A stretch of 37,825 nucleotides of DNA from Hyaloperonospora brassicae (taxonomy: Eukaryota; Oomycota; Peronosporomycetes; Peronosporales; Peronosporaceae), in the NCBI GenBank assembly GCA_947650285.1, contig CANTFL010001095.1, forward strand, positions 1 through 37,825. The letters are read 5' to 3'. The position numbers and the translations under genes are program-made. Under the pieces are notes generated by a model that worked only from the letters and a program-made list of their open reading frames with translations, had not been told where the DNA came from and ran no database searches. Shown in pieces: positions 1-11,994 of the stretch. Positions within the stretch are counted from its first letter, which is position 1. Each line of letters opens with the position of its first letter.

Positions 1-3000
1 GATACAGTGGTAGCATTAAAGCACGGAGTACCTTTTTAGCCAGCACAAGCATTTCCTAATCAAATGTCGTGTCAATATATGCTCGATTTTACAGAATTTT
101 TGATTGAGCAAACTGCAGTGTTGATAGGCGGAGGAATGTCTGTTAACCTAGTCGATCGCGAGGGCTTGTAGACAAAATGGCTAATGCAGTAGTAGACGTT
201 CATGAAGCAAGCCAATTGAACACGCTCATGTCTACCACGTCCTTTATATGCAATGCGATAAGCCGTTCCGATCAAAATTAAACAGCTGGCATTGCTTGAA
301 TAAGTCTGGAATATGTAGCTGTTGCTCTCAATAAATTAAAACGCAGCAAGGCCACAAATTTTTAAGAAATTGCTGGTAATTTCGACCGCGATGTTTCAGC
401 TCTACCGGATGGAGTTGACCAGACCGCTGTTCGCGATGGATCAAGTGTAATGCGGTAGCGGCCTCTATTGTTGAATCCAATACTCAGTGATGTAAAAAAC
501 AGCGAGGCTCTGCCACTGAATCGAATCCCATAGCCGTCTCGACAGCTACGATATGCTGTTGACAAAGATTCTACCTGGTCTTCTTTGAAATGCTTCCTAC
601 GACACCCGACAGCGCTAAATTCGACTTTGAGCCTATCTGTTGCATCAAAACAAGTCGAGATATCTTTGTGGACTACAAGATAGCGGGTTCAGCCGACGAA
701 TTTGTGCTTGTACATATCGCACTTTTGCTTGACTTCCCTAGAAAATGACTCCCTGTGACATCATTTTCTTCGTGGTGTATTATGGTGAATATTCTCTAAA
801 ACTGTTGGTGTACATGATCGCGGTGCTTTCCTGGAAGACAATGTGTATCTTCATCGTCAATGGATGCCTTACGGCCGTCGTGACGTGCTTTGTGGGATCT
901 GGCAAGGGAATATCATAGAACGGCTTATTTAACCTCGCACTTGTTAATATCGCGCTTTATCACTATAATGACGCAAAAATGCATATATTTTTGAGTACCT
1001 TCAAAACTTCATATAATAGGCATCGAATGCAGACTACTAAAAATTCGACTGGACAATCATTGGGTTGAGCCGATCGCATATGATCGAGACCAACTTTAGT
1101 CAAATTTTATCTTATCTTTATATTTTATATTCTACTACATGTAATTCTATGTGTATATTTACATATTGCGAATTAAGTATGGGAAATATAATCGATAAAG
1201 GGAAGATGCGGCACTGCTTTACTATATGAAGTTTACATAATATAAGAAATGTACAATATCTGCTAAGCGCGAATGAGTGGTGGATTGATATTTCCTTTAC
1301 GACTTACGGGTTGCTTTAGTAACAGTAAGATCAAGGTTATTATATCAATGAAGGCTTCTAGTATTGATATAATACTGTTCAGCTTTTAGAGCGCCTTTTG
1401 ATACTAAACTTCTTCTGCACGTGCTTATATGTAAGGTTTTGACCTATCCACTTACCTGCAATCTGTTTTGTGGAGGTGGTGTGTACTGTGATAATACAAT
1501 CATTCGATACTCCACTGCAGGAGTCTCGGTACAGGTACAAAGATGTACGATGTATACAATCAGCTTTATCCGCTATTACGCCTCCTCAGCTAGCACATCT
1601 ATTGTAAAAAAAGATCAGCAAGGCCTAAGAAGAACTTGAGCGCCTGCGGAACAGCTTTATAACGACGTAGAACATGTGCTGTTACAATATAATATGATTA
1701 TGTTTAAGACCTTTAACATAGTTCAATACTTGCCGACTAACGTAGCGGGCATTGCAATTTTGCAATGTGATAAAAATATGGCTAATATGTTGTAACGTCG
1801 TCGACCCAGATGCCGACGCAATCTATTTCACGTCTTATATTCTTTGATAATCCACAGCAAAAGATCGACCTTTTGACGTCAGAGTGTACCACAACGCGAT
1901 TGCCTTGATGTGGAAGCGTCAATCATCCAGACAAAGATATGACTAATTGTAGTATCAGGCATTCAAAGGGTACGATATTCAAGCTGTGTATTTTAATGTA
2001 CCTTGACGGCTAACGAAACTAGACGCAATACAATTGGAGTTATATAAGTTTAAAGATTTTGATGAGACTGATTACGATTAAAACTTATAACACACCTTAT
2101 CAGACGATCTAGAAGCGGATTCAAGCCAAGGGAAATACGTTTGAGGTTTTAATATAGACAATCGTAGTTCACTTATCGCTGTCAAATGCATTATACTTAA
2201 TCAGCTTGAACTTGACTAATTTGTTTCGCGACATAAACGCATGGGAATGAGCCATGGTAACGAATTTTGACTTAAGGTTTTAGCCTGTGAAACAAATAAA
2301 AGACAACTGATGTAGAAACATTATACTATACTGATTAAATAATGGTCACAATCGTTGCACAAATCACTACATCGATCATCTGAGGACACTACATGTGGAT
2401 ATATTGCACTAGGCACCCAATGTACACTACATGTGGATATATTCCACTGGGGACCTAATGTATCTAATTTAGATCGAACTTGATGTCAATAATATCTGAA
2501 TGCATCTACGTATACATGTAGCTGGCAGTTGTGATAGTTGTACTAAAAAATGTTTGAGACAACATAACTTGCCTTTTAGTGTACAGATCCATTTACAGCG
2601 TCCAAATACTTGCCAGAAAGTTTATTTGAACGTATTTGCCACAATGTTTAGTAATGGAACAATATTTAATGTAATTACGATGTGTATAAATGTAGATTTG
2701 CTCAGTCATGAGGTTTATGGACATCAATCTATAAACTGGGGCTACTCATGGGTAGAGACAACAAACATTTTACACATGTTAATGTTCTGACCATGTAGAA
2801 AGTAAACACTGTCCTCGCTTTTTTTAAACATTAATTCAAACATCGATCACGGTTAATTTGCACATGCCTGATCAAAAGTCAATCACCGATTATGATTGTT
2901 ACACGCGTCACACTCAATTCTTTCTGGTAGAATCATTAACCTCCTGACCTTACAGATACGTCTCACCTCACGCACTGCCATAAATTTGCTTGGTTATTGT

Positions 3001-6000
3001 AGCATTAAAACAATCCAGATTAAGATAAACTGCGAAAATACGCGCAATATAACGGAACACCAATCGCTACGTGCTAGACTTACAGTACGGACCCAACTAT
3101 CACTGACAACAGTAAAGGTCGCTTTCCTGCTAATTATATGCACTGCACAGAGGAAGGTAAACGACTAAGGCAAAGACTCTAGTCGTTGTAAAAGTATAAC
3201 TGTTATTTCGTATATTATAGTCCAATATCTCATGTGTCTGCTTTGTTCTAACTTAAGTACATTGATAGAACCAAGCGTATAATTACGTCTACTCATCACC
3301 CTTTGCTCGCTTATAGCAGCGATTGGTGGGTTGAAATAAACACAATACTAACCAATGAGTATATCTCTGTGTCATCTCAGCAATATCACTGTATGTAGTA
3401 ATATTGTTAAAAACAATCAACACAATATTTTTCATTACAATTTTCTCACTGGTAAGATCCACGCAACGGACTTCCACTTTACACGCAAGCGCCACAAATT
3501 TATTGGCCACGATCGACTAGAAAATTCAAATATCAATTAAGAAAGATAAGATTTGGTCGAGGAGGTTAGAAGGCAATGTCAACCCTCTAACTTGCAGAAG
3601 GCACGGATGTAGAGACTGCTAGACGAACGAGGAATTCTTGAAAATAATTTACAGGCTGTTTGGGTCACTAAACGTAAACTTCTTATTTTGCCTTTCAAAT
3701 GTCTTTTTAGCAATCGGCAGCCTCTCAGGCCAAACATTGAGCGACGTTAGCAGTCACCAACGCTATTAGTATTAGTAAATCCAGTATTTCTGATGATATC
3801 ACAAGGATTTCCCAAGAATTTGGCAAATCATAGATAATTAGTACGCCCTCCTTAAGTCACTTAGTTTGAGATCAGTAAAATTTAACGGCCGAGTCAGCAA
3901 TTTATAACGATCTATAATTATCTATAGTAGTTTGCATCAAGTGTGTGCTTACCTTATGTACTTAACGCTGATTCTGACTGAATCACTTTGTTACATACTA
4001 TATAGACAATAGCTAAGGTCGAGGTATGTGGCTGTTGAGAAGGTATACCGCATGATAATATAATAAATGCTAACGTTCTGCTTTTAGGATCGCCAAGATT
4101 TATCACGACTCCAACTAGCCTTGTACTTTTTTTAATCTTACGCTGTTCCCATTATAGTAGTTTGTGTCATCATAATTACCAATCACTCGACATTTCGGCC
4201 GTCTCGACATCTTACCTTATAGATCTTTGGATACATTCAGTGCGTCATAATCATCGTGTACATTGCTGCTTGATTCAGTGATATATACACTCTTAAACCT
4301 ATTTTGACATATCCGATCGTCTCGGAGTCTAGAAACATGAATACTCTATAACTTTAGGATACAAATGGTTTACCTCAGTTTCATATTAGGTGTGTGCTGA
4401 TGATACGAATGGACTCGGTTTATTAGACAACTAACGTACACTTAACCTTGTACAATACCCTATCTACAATTTCACATACTGTTTTGACCACAATATGTAC
4501 CCTTAACGATTATTTCGGATAATCATATTCATAGGATCGTCTATTGCATCAATGTAATTGAGACAATGCACAATGTTATCTACTCATATGAGTACAGGTG
4601 CGTTGAGCTTACACTTTCTCTGGTCGATAACTGTGTCTATAATAAAGATTAGTGCATGACGTCATCTCCTTCTATCATATGATGAACTTCAACCTTTACC
4701 GATATCTTCGGCACGCTCCATCAAAAACTGTCATTTTGAGCATTCGTTGTTACGACTTCAAATACCTCTTCATGATGTACTAGATCATTCTTAGATTCGC
4801 GATCAAATAAGGCAATCGAGCATTATTGGATCTCATATATCAAGTTAAGTTATACAGTGTCCCATTTCATAATCCCATCAAGTCTTGAAGATACCTTTGA
4901 CTCCTTTTATTCATAAACGCAGCAATAACAACCTTATTATTATCGGGTAAAATGGCCAATTATCGCCATAATATGGATATTGCAGAACTAGTCACATCTA
5001 TATACGTCGCCTATTAATGTTTCATATGGAAGTATGCGATCCATTTTTTACCCTTCATCAGATTACCTGCTGGTAATTAGATTAAGCTTAGTTCAGACGG
5101 CTAAATTTCAGGCGATCTTCACCTGCCTATCAACTTCGATGTTATACACAACCGACAGTTTGTATGTAAATTCATCAGACTTAGATTTCCCAAGCCGACT
5201 ATGTACCACCTTCTGCTGCCTCATTTGTACTCGTCCGCCGTGATCCGCGTACTACAATTTAATATAAAGATACGCATAAGATTCCATACAAGGTATATTT
5301 TAAATATCGATTGATGTATAAAGTAAGTAAAAAGCAGTCCTATCGCCGATTTATACAAATGCTACACGACACGGCCTATTTTCCTACCGTACATGATATT
5401 GTGATCCACAATTGACCCTTAAACCTAAGTTCATATGTATATAAATGGTGGGTACGCGATATGTCATTATCTAAGATGCATGCCAATTGAAAGTGTACTG
5501 ACGTGTGCATAAATCCGACATAATCACATACTCAGTCGGCAATATCAAATGCTTATCAATACATATTAGCGGTGATCGCTAAATAGGCAAGAGAAGATTG
5601 CTTAGCGCGAACTCATATGTATTGACTTACGACTGGAGAAATAATAAAAACATTCTACATGACAGATGGTGCCTCGAGTATAGCTTCTATTACGCAGCAA
5701 ACTATATTGACTTGAAATTCCATGTGCGACTGTATATAAATGTCACCATAAAAGACCCATCATTTGATGATAGCAATTCATTTGTCATCATATTTATACA
5801 AAGTGCAATATTTTTTGTCGTATAATCAAAAGGGTAATTTTGCTTGAAGAAGAAAAATGCACAAATCTCCTCGTTTAATTAGTCGATTTAATGTTTAGAT
5901 TACATTTAGGTCGCAAAACTTCATACTCACTTCAAATCTGATTGGCAATGGATAACGGGTAAACAAAAATTTCATTGTATTCCCGATAAACATAAGACGC

Positions 6001-8235
6001 TGTTATTATCCTGACCCTTATATAAGGTATTATTCAAGCAGATTAAGCACATACTTTACTATCAGCGTATGACTTACTGTCGCGCATGTAGAGAAAATAT
6101 AATCCTTTAACTAAGTCGATCCTCGTTTCTGTCTTATATTCCAATATTTTCACCCACGGATTTTGGGTAGAGCAAAAATCGGGCCTATTTATCGAAGTTG
6201 CAATAGTTCGATGGAAGTTTACCATTTCACGTGATGGTCACATACCAAAGTCTGTCGGTAAATCTAAAACCTCGCATCGTAACCTTCGAATAAAATTAAG
6301 CAGTCTTCGTAATTTTCTCTACAATGACCAAGACGAGTAGAACCCAAACTTTATATTCATTTTTTATAGTGTTCACCTTATCATTTAAAATGTCGTTTTT
6401 CGGGGTTGGAGTCCTCATCATTACCGTTTGTATTCCTTCTCGAGATTTTTGCACGAACAGATATAAATTTATACACAAAAAGGTGAACTGGTTGATTTTT
6501 TTGCTGCTAAGAGTCTAGATAACAAAATCGTAATCGTTATACACGATTATTCTGCCAGTAGATACTACTCCAAAATTTATACTCCATATGTGGTCTAAGT
6601 ATATCTTGCAGATAACACGATTGGTGGAAAGCTAACTCTCATACGGCAACTCAGAAATTAATACAGCTAAAACCGATCACGGATGACTACTACACAAATA
6701 CATGGCCTCTATCCTGAACGTAACATATATAATAGAAGTCCTTTTCGACTACCAATTGTGTGGATAAATCCCGTTTACACTAAAAATTATTATAAGGATA
6801 AAAAATTACTGTATTCGACTTATGTGAAGAGTACGCAGATATTTTTTGAGTCTTCGACCGCTCACGTCATGCATCAGTCGCAAAGTTGTTGCAATTCATG
6901 AGTAAAACTCAATTGGTCGCGCCTGTATACAGCGTAATAAGCGCCTACTTCGATCAGTCGCTCCATGAAATATGAAGCTTTTTGTATTCATATTTACTAA
7001 AATATATCTTTCTCTGATCCTAGGGACATATTTTTCCGTTCGAATTCGTTTAAGCTAACTTTTATCAGTTTTATGCATCATACATTCTACTTTTGACTCG
7101 ATGTGTATGTACACATAAAATCATTTGACTTATGTCTCAGGTCTCTCAAATTTTTGTATGGAAGTTTCCTTCAAGACAAGAATACATGTTCGATCGGCTC
7201 GACTATTTTATGCGATGGTCTTTCGACGTTAAAAGTAATATCAAAAAATCGGAAGTTTAGCTTGTAGTATTGATTTTTCCACGATACTTTAGCCATAAAA
7301 TAGGCGGGTATGAGCGCTAGGACGTCATAGTCCCTTGCATACTCTACTATATAAGTAACGTCAATAATAAAGGCATCATTTTTCAATAAAGTTATGGCCT
7401 TTTTTCTGGTGGTAGGCAATTCTATTATAATTTCAAATGTATCTTTCAGGTCGATACAATAATCATAATCATCGACTGTGCAACTTTCATTGCGTTACAA
7501 TCATCATCAGTCTATACGTTATTATCTCGGATGCAACCGTTTTGAAAGCGGAAAAATTGCGTTGTAGGGTCGCATAATTTCCAGACCGTAATAGTGGTGT
7601 ATTGTCTTCGTTACACATCAAGATGTATCTTAGGTAGTATTTCCTTACAAATCATTCAATACTAATCATCTGATGTACATAAAAGGTGTGAGTTGTGAGC
7701 GAAATAGTGGTCACAATGCGTCGTACTTATTGTTTCGCTTGTATGTAGGTTCGAAACCCATAATCAACCAAAAGGATAGGATTGTTATGTGAGCGGACCC
7801 AGTTTTTTTAGAACAACTCGTACTCAAGCTATCTGAAACAGTATGAAAATCAGAGTTGATGATATATTAAACCCGCTTTAGTGAATTCTTACTTTCTTAC
7901 GCTTCCTCGTGACAACTATTGGGTTTGTCAGCGCATCGGGTCCTTATAGTATACAACGAGCATATATCTCTATAAATATAGACGTATACAAATCTTGTAC
8001 GATACATATATGTCAAAAAGGTAGAAATTGACATGCTATCGTCTTTCACGATTATGACTTTATTTGGGTATCCTATTAGTTAATCGCGATTCGGCGGATG
8101 CAGTGACGTCACCCACTATATTAAGTATAGCTTATATGACGTGAATGGGGATTTATGGAAAATGAATGCGACTAAAAAGCGAAAACGGCAATGAGCGATT
8201 GTACAGGGGCAATTACACAGAAATCAACTCGAAGA
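1..8235. other. AT-rich gene desert (left flank)
   Basis: I see no supportable gene here. By eye the stretch is clearly AT-rich. Open frames on both strands stay below about 100 codons, many begin at TTG or GTG rather than ATG, and none carries a motif I recognise. The only structure found is a 38-nt tandem duplication at 2386-2461. The stretch could be old transposon sequence mutated beyond recognition, but no remnant (reverse transcriptase, integrase or transposase motif, or paired terminal repeat) was visible to support that. Confidence 0.6.
2386..2461. repeat. 38-nt tandem duplication
   Basis: Two adjacent copies of a 38-nt unit lie at 2386-2423 and 2424-2461. Both start ACACTACATGTGGATATATT and end in AATGT. 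They differ at a handful of positions in the second half (GCACTAGGCACCC against CCACTGGGGACCT). The divergence shows the duplication is not brand new. No gene overlaps it. Confidence 0.85.
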
Positions 8236-8568
8236 TTAACGATTGGTTACGGGAGGGGGTAAAGTAATCCCAAGAATACAGTACTTTTTAGGTTTTTCTT
8301 TGCCTTCAGTGCCACCTCCCGGACTTTCAACAACCTCATCAGTCGAGGTAGCAAAGCACGCACCGTTTAAAAAAGCGTCTTTTATAAGACAGATAAGCGG
8401 TTTTTGACAGCATGTTAAATGGCTTTTTATCGAGCAATTATTGTACGTCAACAGCGCTGACGCATCAGAATGGACCATCATCTTTTGGGCCTCGTCATCT
8501 TTACTATAATCTGCCGCAAGAAGCGACTTCGCAGCAACGTCTAGTTCTACTCCTGAATTCCTTCTTTC
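8236..8568 (-). other. open frame of unknown status
   Basis: The minus strand is open for about 110 codons between stops. The first ATGs are a pair at 8481 and 8478, which would give an 81-codon product; the open frame continues upstream without an ATG. The translation is mixed in character: a cysteine-containing middle (motif LTCCQKPLICL) and a charged Gly/Lys tail (VESPGGGTEGKEKPKK). I do not recognise a family. Several frames of this length are expected by chance in a 38-kb AT-rich window, so this may not be a gene. It lies where base composition starts to shift towards the gene island. Confidence 0.2.
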
Positions 8569-10990
8569 TTATCGCACTTTTGAGCTGTCCGTTTACTTCT
8601 TCGAGGTACTACGCGATGAAATATTCTCGTAATCGTAAAGTTTAGCCTTCTGCTTTCAATTGCTCGACCCTTGATTATCAAAGTAGCACGTAACTACTCG
8701 TCCTTTTGCATAGCATGAATTAGCACACGCAGCAATGTGTGCGCGAATATGTAAGCGTGTGGATTTTAATTATCTTTTCAAACGTCTAACAGTCTAGAAA
8801 CAGCTCTATCTTTGAAAGGGGCTATTATCTGTCGTATGAGCTTCAATCTCGAGCTTTCGCATCATCCGAAACCACGTTTATTGTAAAACAATAATTATAC
8901 CTAAGCTTTTGCACATTTTGAATATTCAACATGATATATATGATATCTAATGGGTTGGACTTTTGCATTACTTTTTTGCACCTTCCTGTTTTGTGGCAGG
9001 CTTTGATTGCGCTATTGCATTCGAATAAATATTGCAGCTAAGAGTCTTTCATGACACCCTTTTGATCAAAGGATGTCAATTTGAATCGTTTGAACGGGTA
9101 CTCGTTCGCCAGCCTGTAAACAATGACTTGTAGCTTGCTTACCTCGCACCAAACCAAGCTTTTGAGGTCCTCGCTGGTAAAGCAATGATGTATATTGTTT
9201 CTGTGCGTCAAATAATTTGGTATGATGTTGGTGATTGCGGCATGGTGTCTGCTGCTCATCAAGGGTAAAGCATGACACTGGTACATGGCCCACAGACGAT
9301 CAAAGTCATTGTCTCAACTTCGTCTTTTCTAAACCACTTACAAGTACATATTCTAGTGCGATCGCTGGTTGTTTCTTCCGTGATGAGATTCCGTGTCCGT
9401 TTGGACGACCATGCAGTACATGTACTTATAACGGGTCACCCGCAATATAGTGGCAACAGAAATGATTAACTGATTGCGCTTGGAACGAAATTCCAGCAAT
9501 GTTAGGTAATAATTACGGGGGAAGCGAAAACGACGAGGTTCATACATTTGATTGTGAGAAGACATAGAATCATGCTTTTGGCAGACATACTGATTGGTAA
9601 ATGCCTAACGCTATTGATTTACATTCAAACTTTTTATAACGGTAAAAACACAAAAGAAAGTGATAAAGGGGTAAACTTCACGGCGTCTAAGTACTTGCCA
9701 CCCATTGCGCTCGGCCATCACTGAGAGTTCGTCTTGTTGGATAACAAAATGACCTGCACCAGCCAACAACATTGTGTGCAACTATTGTTGAAACATACAC
9801 AAACTCCACAAATGGCGTTTCGGCGTTATCAAAAAACATGTGACGTGAATATCTAATTACTACTTTACCCAGCGCTGGCATTGTCATGCGTTTCTTTTCG
9901 ATGTTTCCTCGAGGTGTCCAGTTCGGTATCCAGTTGATAAGCAAGGATCTTATGCACCAAACTGAGATATCACCCCTCTGATGCTTCCATTATGCAGATT
10001 GATTAGACCCTCTGTCCAGGTGAACAATAAAAGCGATAAACTGTTGGTTTGCCGCGAAGGGTAGGCGTCGTGTGTGGATGTCGTGGTAACGACCGAACTT
10101 ATTTCCAGAAAAGCTTCACTTTCTATACGACAAAGTACAAGCACGTGTTTGTATATTGTTGCTCCTTCGTCTTGTATACGGATAAAGCGCTAATCCGAAT
10201 TACGTATGGCTTATCGGTATCGTGTCAAATATACTTTAATGTCTCGGTGAATGCAAAAACTCGAGCAGTAATCAGCAAGCATACTTTGTCGCGAGAACGC
10301 TACTAAAACTTTTGTACCGATAATTGGCAACCAAGGCTTACCCTCAATCATTCCTCCATTGTATGCCGGAAAATGCCGCTTGTAGACATCCAATTACGAC
10401 GTAGCAAACCTCTAACTGATAATGGCCAAAATAAAAAAGTGCTGCTTTTCAGTTGCAAGGTCATCCGTCAAGCTGATGGATATGACTAAGTACGGGGCAA
10501 GCAATTGACTAAGTGGGGTGGGGCGAATAGGTAGAGCTTGTTTATCGTTATTGCCTTACCAGTTACCACATATTTCGCTCTACCAGCTTAAGAAAAGTCT
10601 TTCTTGTTAGAAGTAGGTGTCACAGTTTCACTTATGCAAAGGGAGAGGAAAGAAAACGTAAAATATATTTAGTGTTAACTACTCCCCTTGTCAACACAAC
10701 GTTTGCATATCCCAAAACGGGGCTACAACTGGACCATGTTAAGTTGCACATGGTGTCCGTCTCTCCCTATTCCATGTGTCGACCGATCACATAATTAGCC
10801 AATCGGGTGAGGTCGGACTCTCCTGCAACAGGTATTGCACTTGAACTGCAGGACCTTTTGACCTGTCAGAGAGAGTACTTTCATTCCTTGCTTTATCTCT
10901 CGATCTCTGAAAAGGAATACGCGGCCCTGGCAAGGCGGCCGCTTATCCGGGTGCGCTCAATCAAATTTTTAGTTTAGCGTCACTTATCGG
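8569..10990. other. gene-free stretch of intermediate composition
   Basis: Composition is less AT-rich than the far flank, but no intact gene is recognisable. Minus-strand frames at 9687-9944 and 9950-10144 read like protein. The first contains GKVVIRYSRHMFFDNAETPF, vaguely like the region after the integrase in Ty1/copia polyproteins, but the match is too loose to call. The last 500 bases, upstream of the small membrane-protein gene, include a GC-rich NotI-like patch (GGCGGCCGC, about 10935) and read as ordinary intergenic DNA. Confidence 0.4.
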
Positions 10991-11052
10991 GCGGTTCTTT
11001 GCGACTACTCGTTTATGACCTTTCGCTGACAATGCGACGACCAACGAAACGA

Positions 11053-11080
11053 CCAATCAGAAGCATTTTGCTCTATTTGG
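11053..11080 (+). promoter_or_regulatory. possible promoter of the small membrane-protein gene
   Basis: A CCAAT box lies at 11053-11057, followed a few bases later by GCATTTTGCTCTATTTGG. The second element loosely resembles the pyrimidine-rich CATT-type initiator reported for oomycete genes. It lies about 120-130 nt upstream of the favoured ATG at 11197, a sensible 5' leader length. This is a motif match only. If correct, it argues against in-frame starts further upstream (TTG at 10999, ATG at 11032). Confidence 0.3.
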
Positions 11081-11196
11081 TCCGGCTTCTACCCCTCCGT
11101 TCCAATCTTCCGACCTCTACTGAGGTGACGAGGTCAAATTCGCACAAGGCGAAATCTGTCCTTCAGCCCAAGCAGCACAGCAAGACGCCTTGTACT

Positions 11197-11589
11197 ATGG
11201 CGACTCGAACGCGGGCTCCTCCAGCTCGATCTTTCTCTGACAATATCGACTTGTCAGATCGGAGACGCAGGCCTCCTGGCAGCGCGCGGCTGGTTGATAC
11301 GCTCTCGCCGTTCCGAAAGTTGCTTCAGTCTCATTCGCGACGACGCGCCGTTAGTGACACGTCGGGCGAGTTTAACGAGTTGCTTTGGACGGAAAACAGC
11401 AAAGGAAAGTCGATCAGGAAGTTCCACGGTCAGGCCAGAGGCATTTTGCATGGCATTTTTTTCGTGCTGCTGCTTCGTGTTCTGCTGGCGCTTGTGGCCG
11501 CTGTGGGAACGGTCGGGATGGTCACTGTGTTGGTTGTGGTGTTCAAGAAGGAGCCCGTTGTGTCGCTGATGAGCTATGTGTTTTCATAG
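11197..11589 (+). CDS. small conserved-looking membrane protein, function unknown
   Basis: This single-exon frame encodes 130 residues from ATG 11197. The frame is open further upstream (TTG 10999, ATG 11032), but the later ATG follows the CCAAT/initiator-like element and gives a better-organised protein. Residues 1-80 are basic and Ser/Arg-rich and hold two similar short motifs, RSFSDN (11-16) and RRRAVSDTSGEFNEL (48-62). Both are of the R-x-x-S kind that basophilic kinases phosphorylate. Residues about 84-116 form one long or two short membrane segments rich in Leu and Val, followed by a short tail (KKEP...YVFS). The shape suggests a cytosol-facing membrane protein anchored near its C-terminus. 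I do not recognise the family. GC-rich codon usage and position in the gene island support a real gene. It converges with the PTC7-like gene, whose stop is about 400 nt away. Confidence 0.6.
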   Translation: MATRTRAPPARSFSDNIDLSDRRRRPPGSARLVDTLSPFRKLLQSHSRRRAVSDTSGEFNELLWTENSKGKSIRKFHGQARGILHGIFFVLLLRVLLALVAAVGTVGMVTVLVVVFKKEPVVSLMSYVFS

Positions 11590-11994
11590 TGTTTCAAAGG
11601 GCTTTACATCGGAGTTGGTGGCTTGATAAAATTGCTCAGGAGGAAACGCTTGGGGACGTGTTATCGCGCTAGCACTACACGGATATAAGCAAACAAGTTC
11701 ACTTGCTGCAATCGCAGCCACAAGCAAGTGTCATTTTATGCCCATAGATTTGCCACATCCACGCGCTGGGTAGCATTCTTGCTACGCAGACAACGTGTAT
11801 TTTGGTTTGTGCCTGTGTAAATCACTTCTGTCTAATGCGCACTTTCCACCAGACAGCTACGCAGAATTTAAACTTTGTGCGCAACATGTAGTCGTTGCTT
11901 CACGTGTGTGGCAGTGTTTGCACTTGTCGTTCAACCGACGCATTACAGTAGCATTCCATTCGACAACTTGCACACTTGAAAGCGAAATGTCCAG
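11590..11994. other. intergenic region between convergent genes
   Basis: This stretch of about 400 nt holds the 3' ends of the membrane-protein gene (+) and the phosphatase gene (-). It should contain both 3' UTRs and polyadenylation sites. A 95-codon overlapping frame (11385-11672) runs through from the preceding gene but is out of its reading frame and looks like a shadow. I see no independent gene or repeat. Confidence 0.5.

Noticed and set aside
7680..7770. Possible tRNA (GGTTCGAAACC resembles a T-arm)
   Set aside because: No matching acceptor stem, D-arm or anticodon arm could be folded around it.
8103..8112. CRE-like palindrome GTGACGTCAC
   Set aside because: Dozens of 10-bp palindromes are expected by chance in a window of this size, and no gene starts nearby.
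9687..9944. Ty1/copia polyprotein fragment
   Set aside because: Only one loose motif (SRHMFFDNAETPF) fits, two residues are out of place, and the surrounding frames show no integrase or reverse transcriptase signature.
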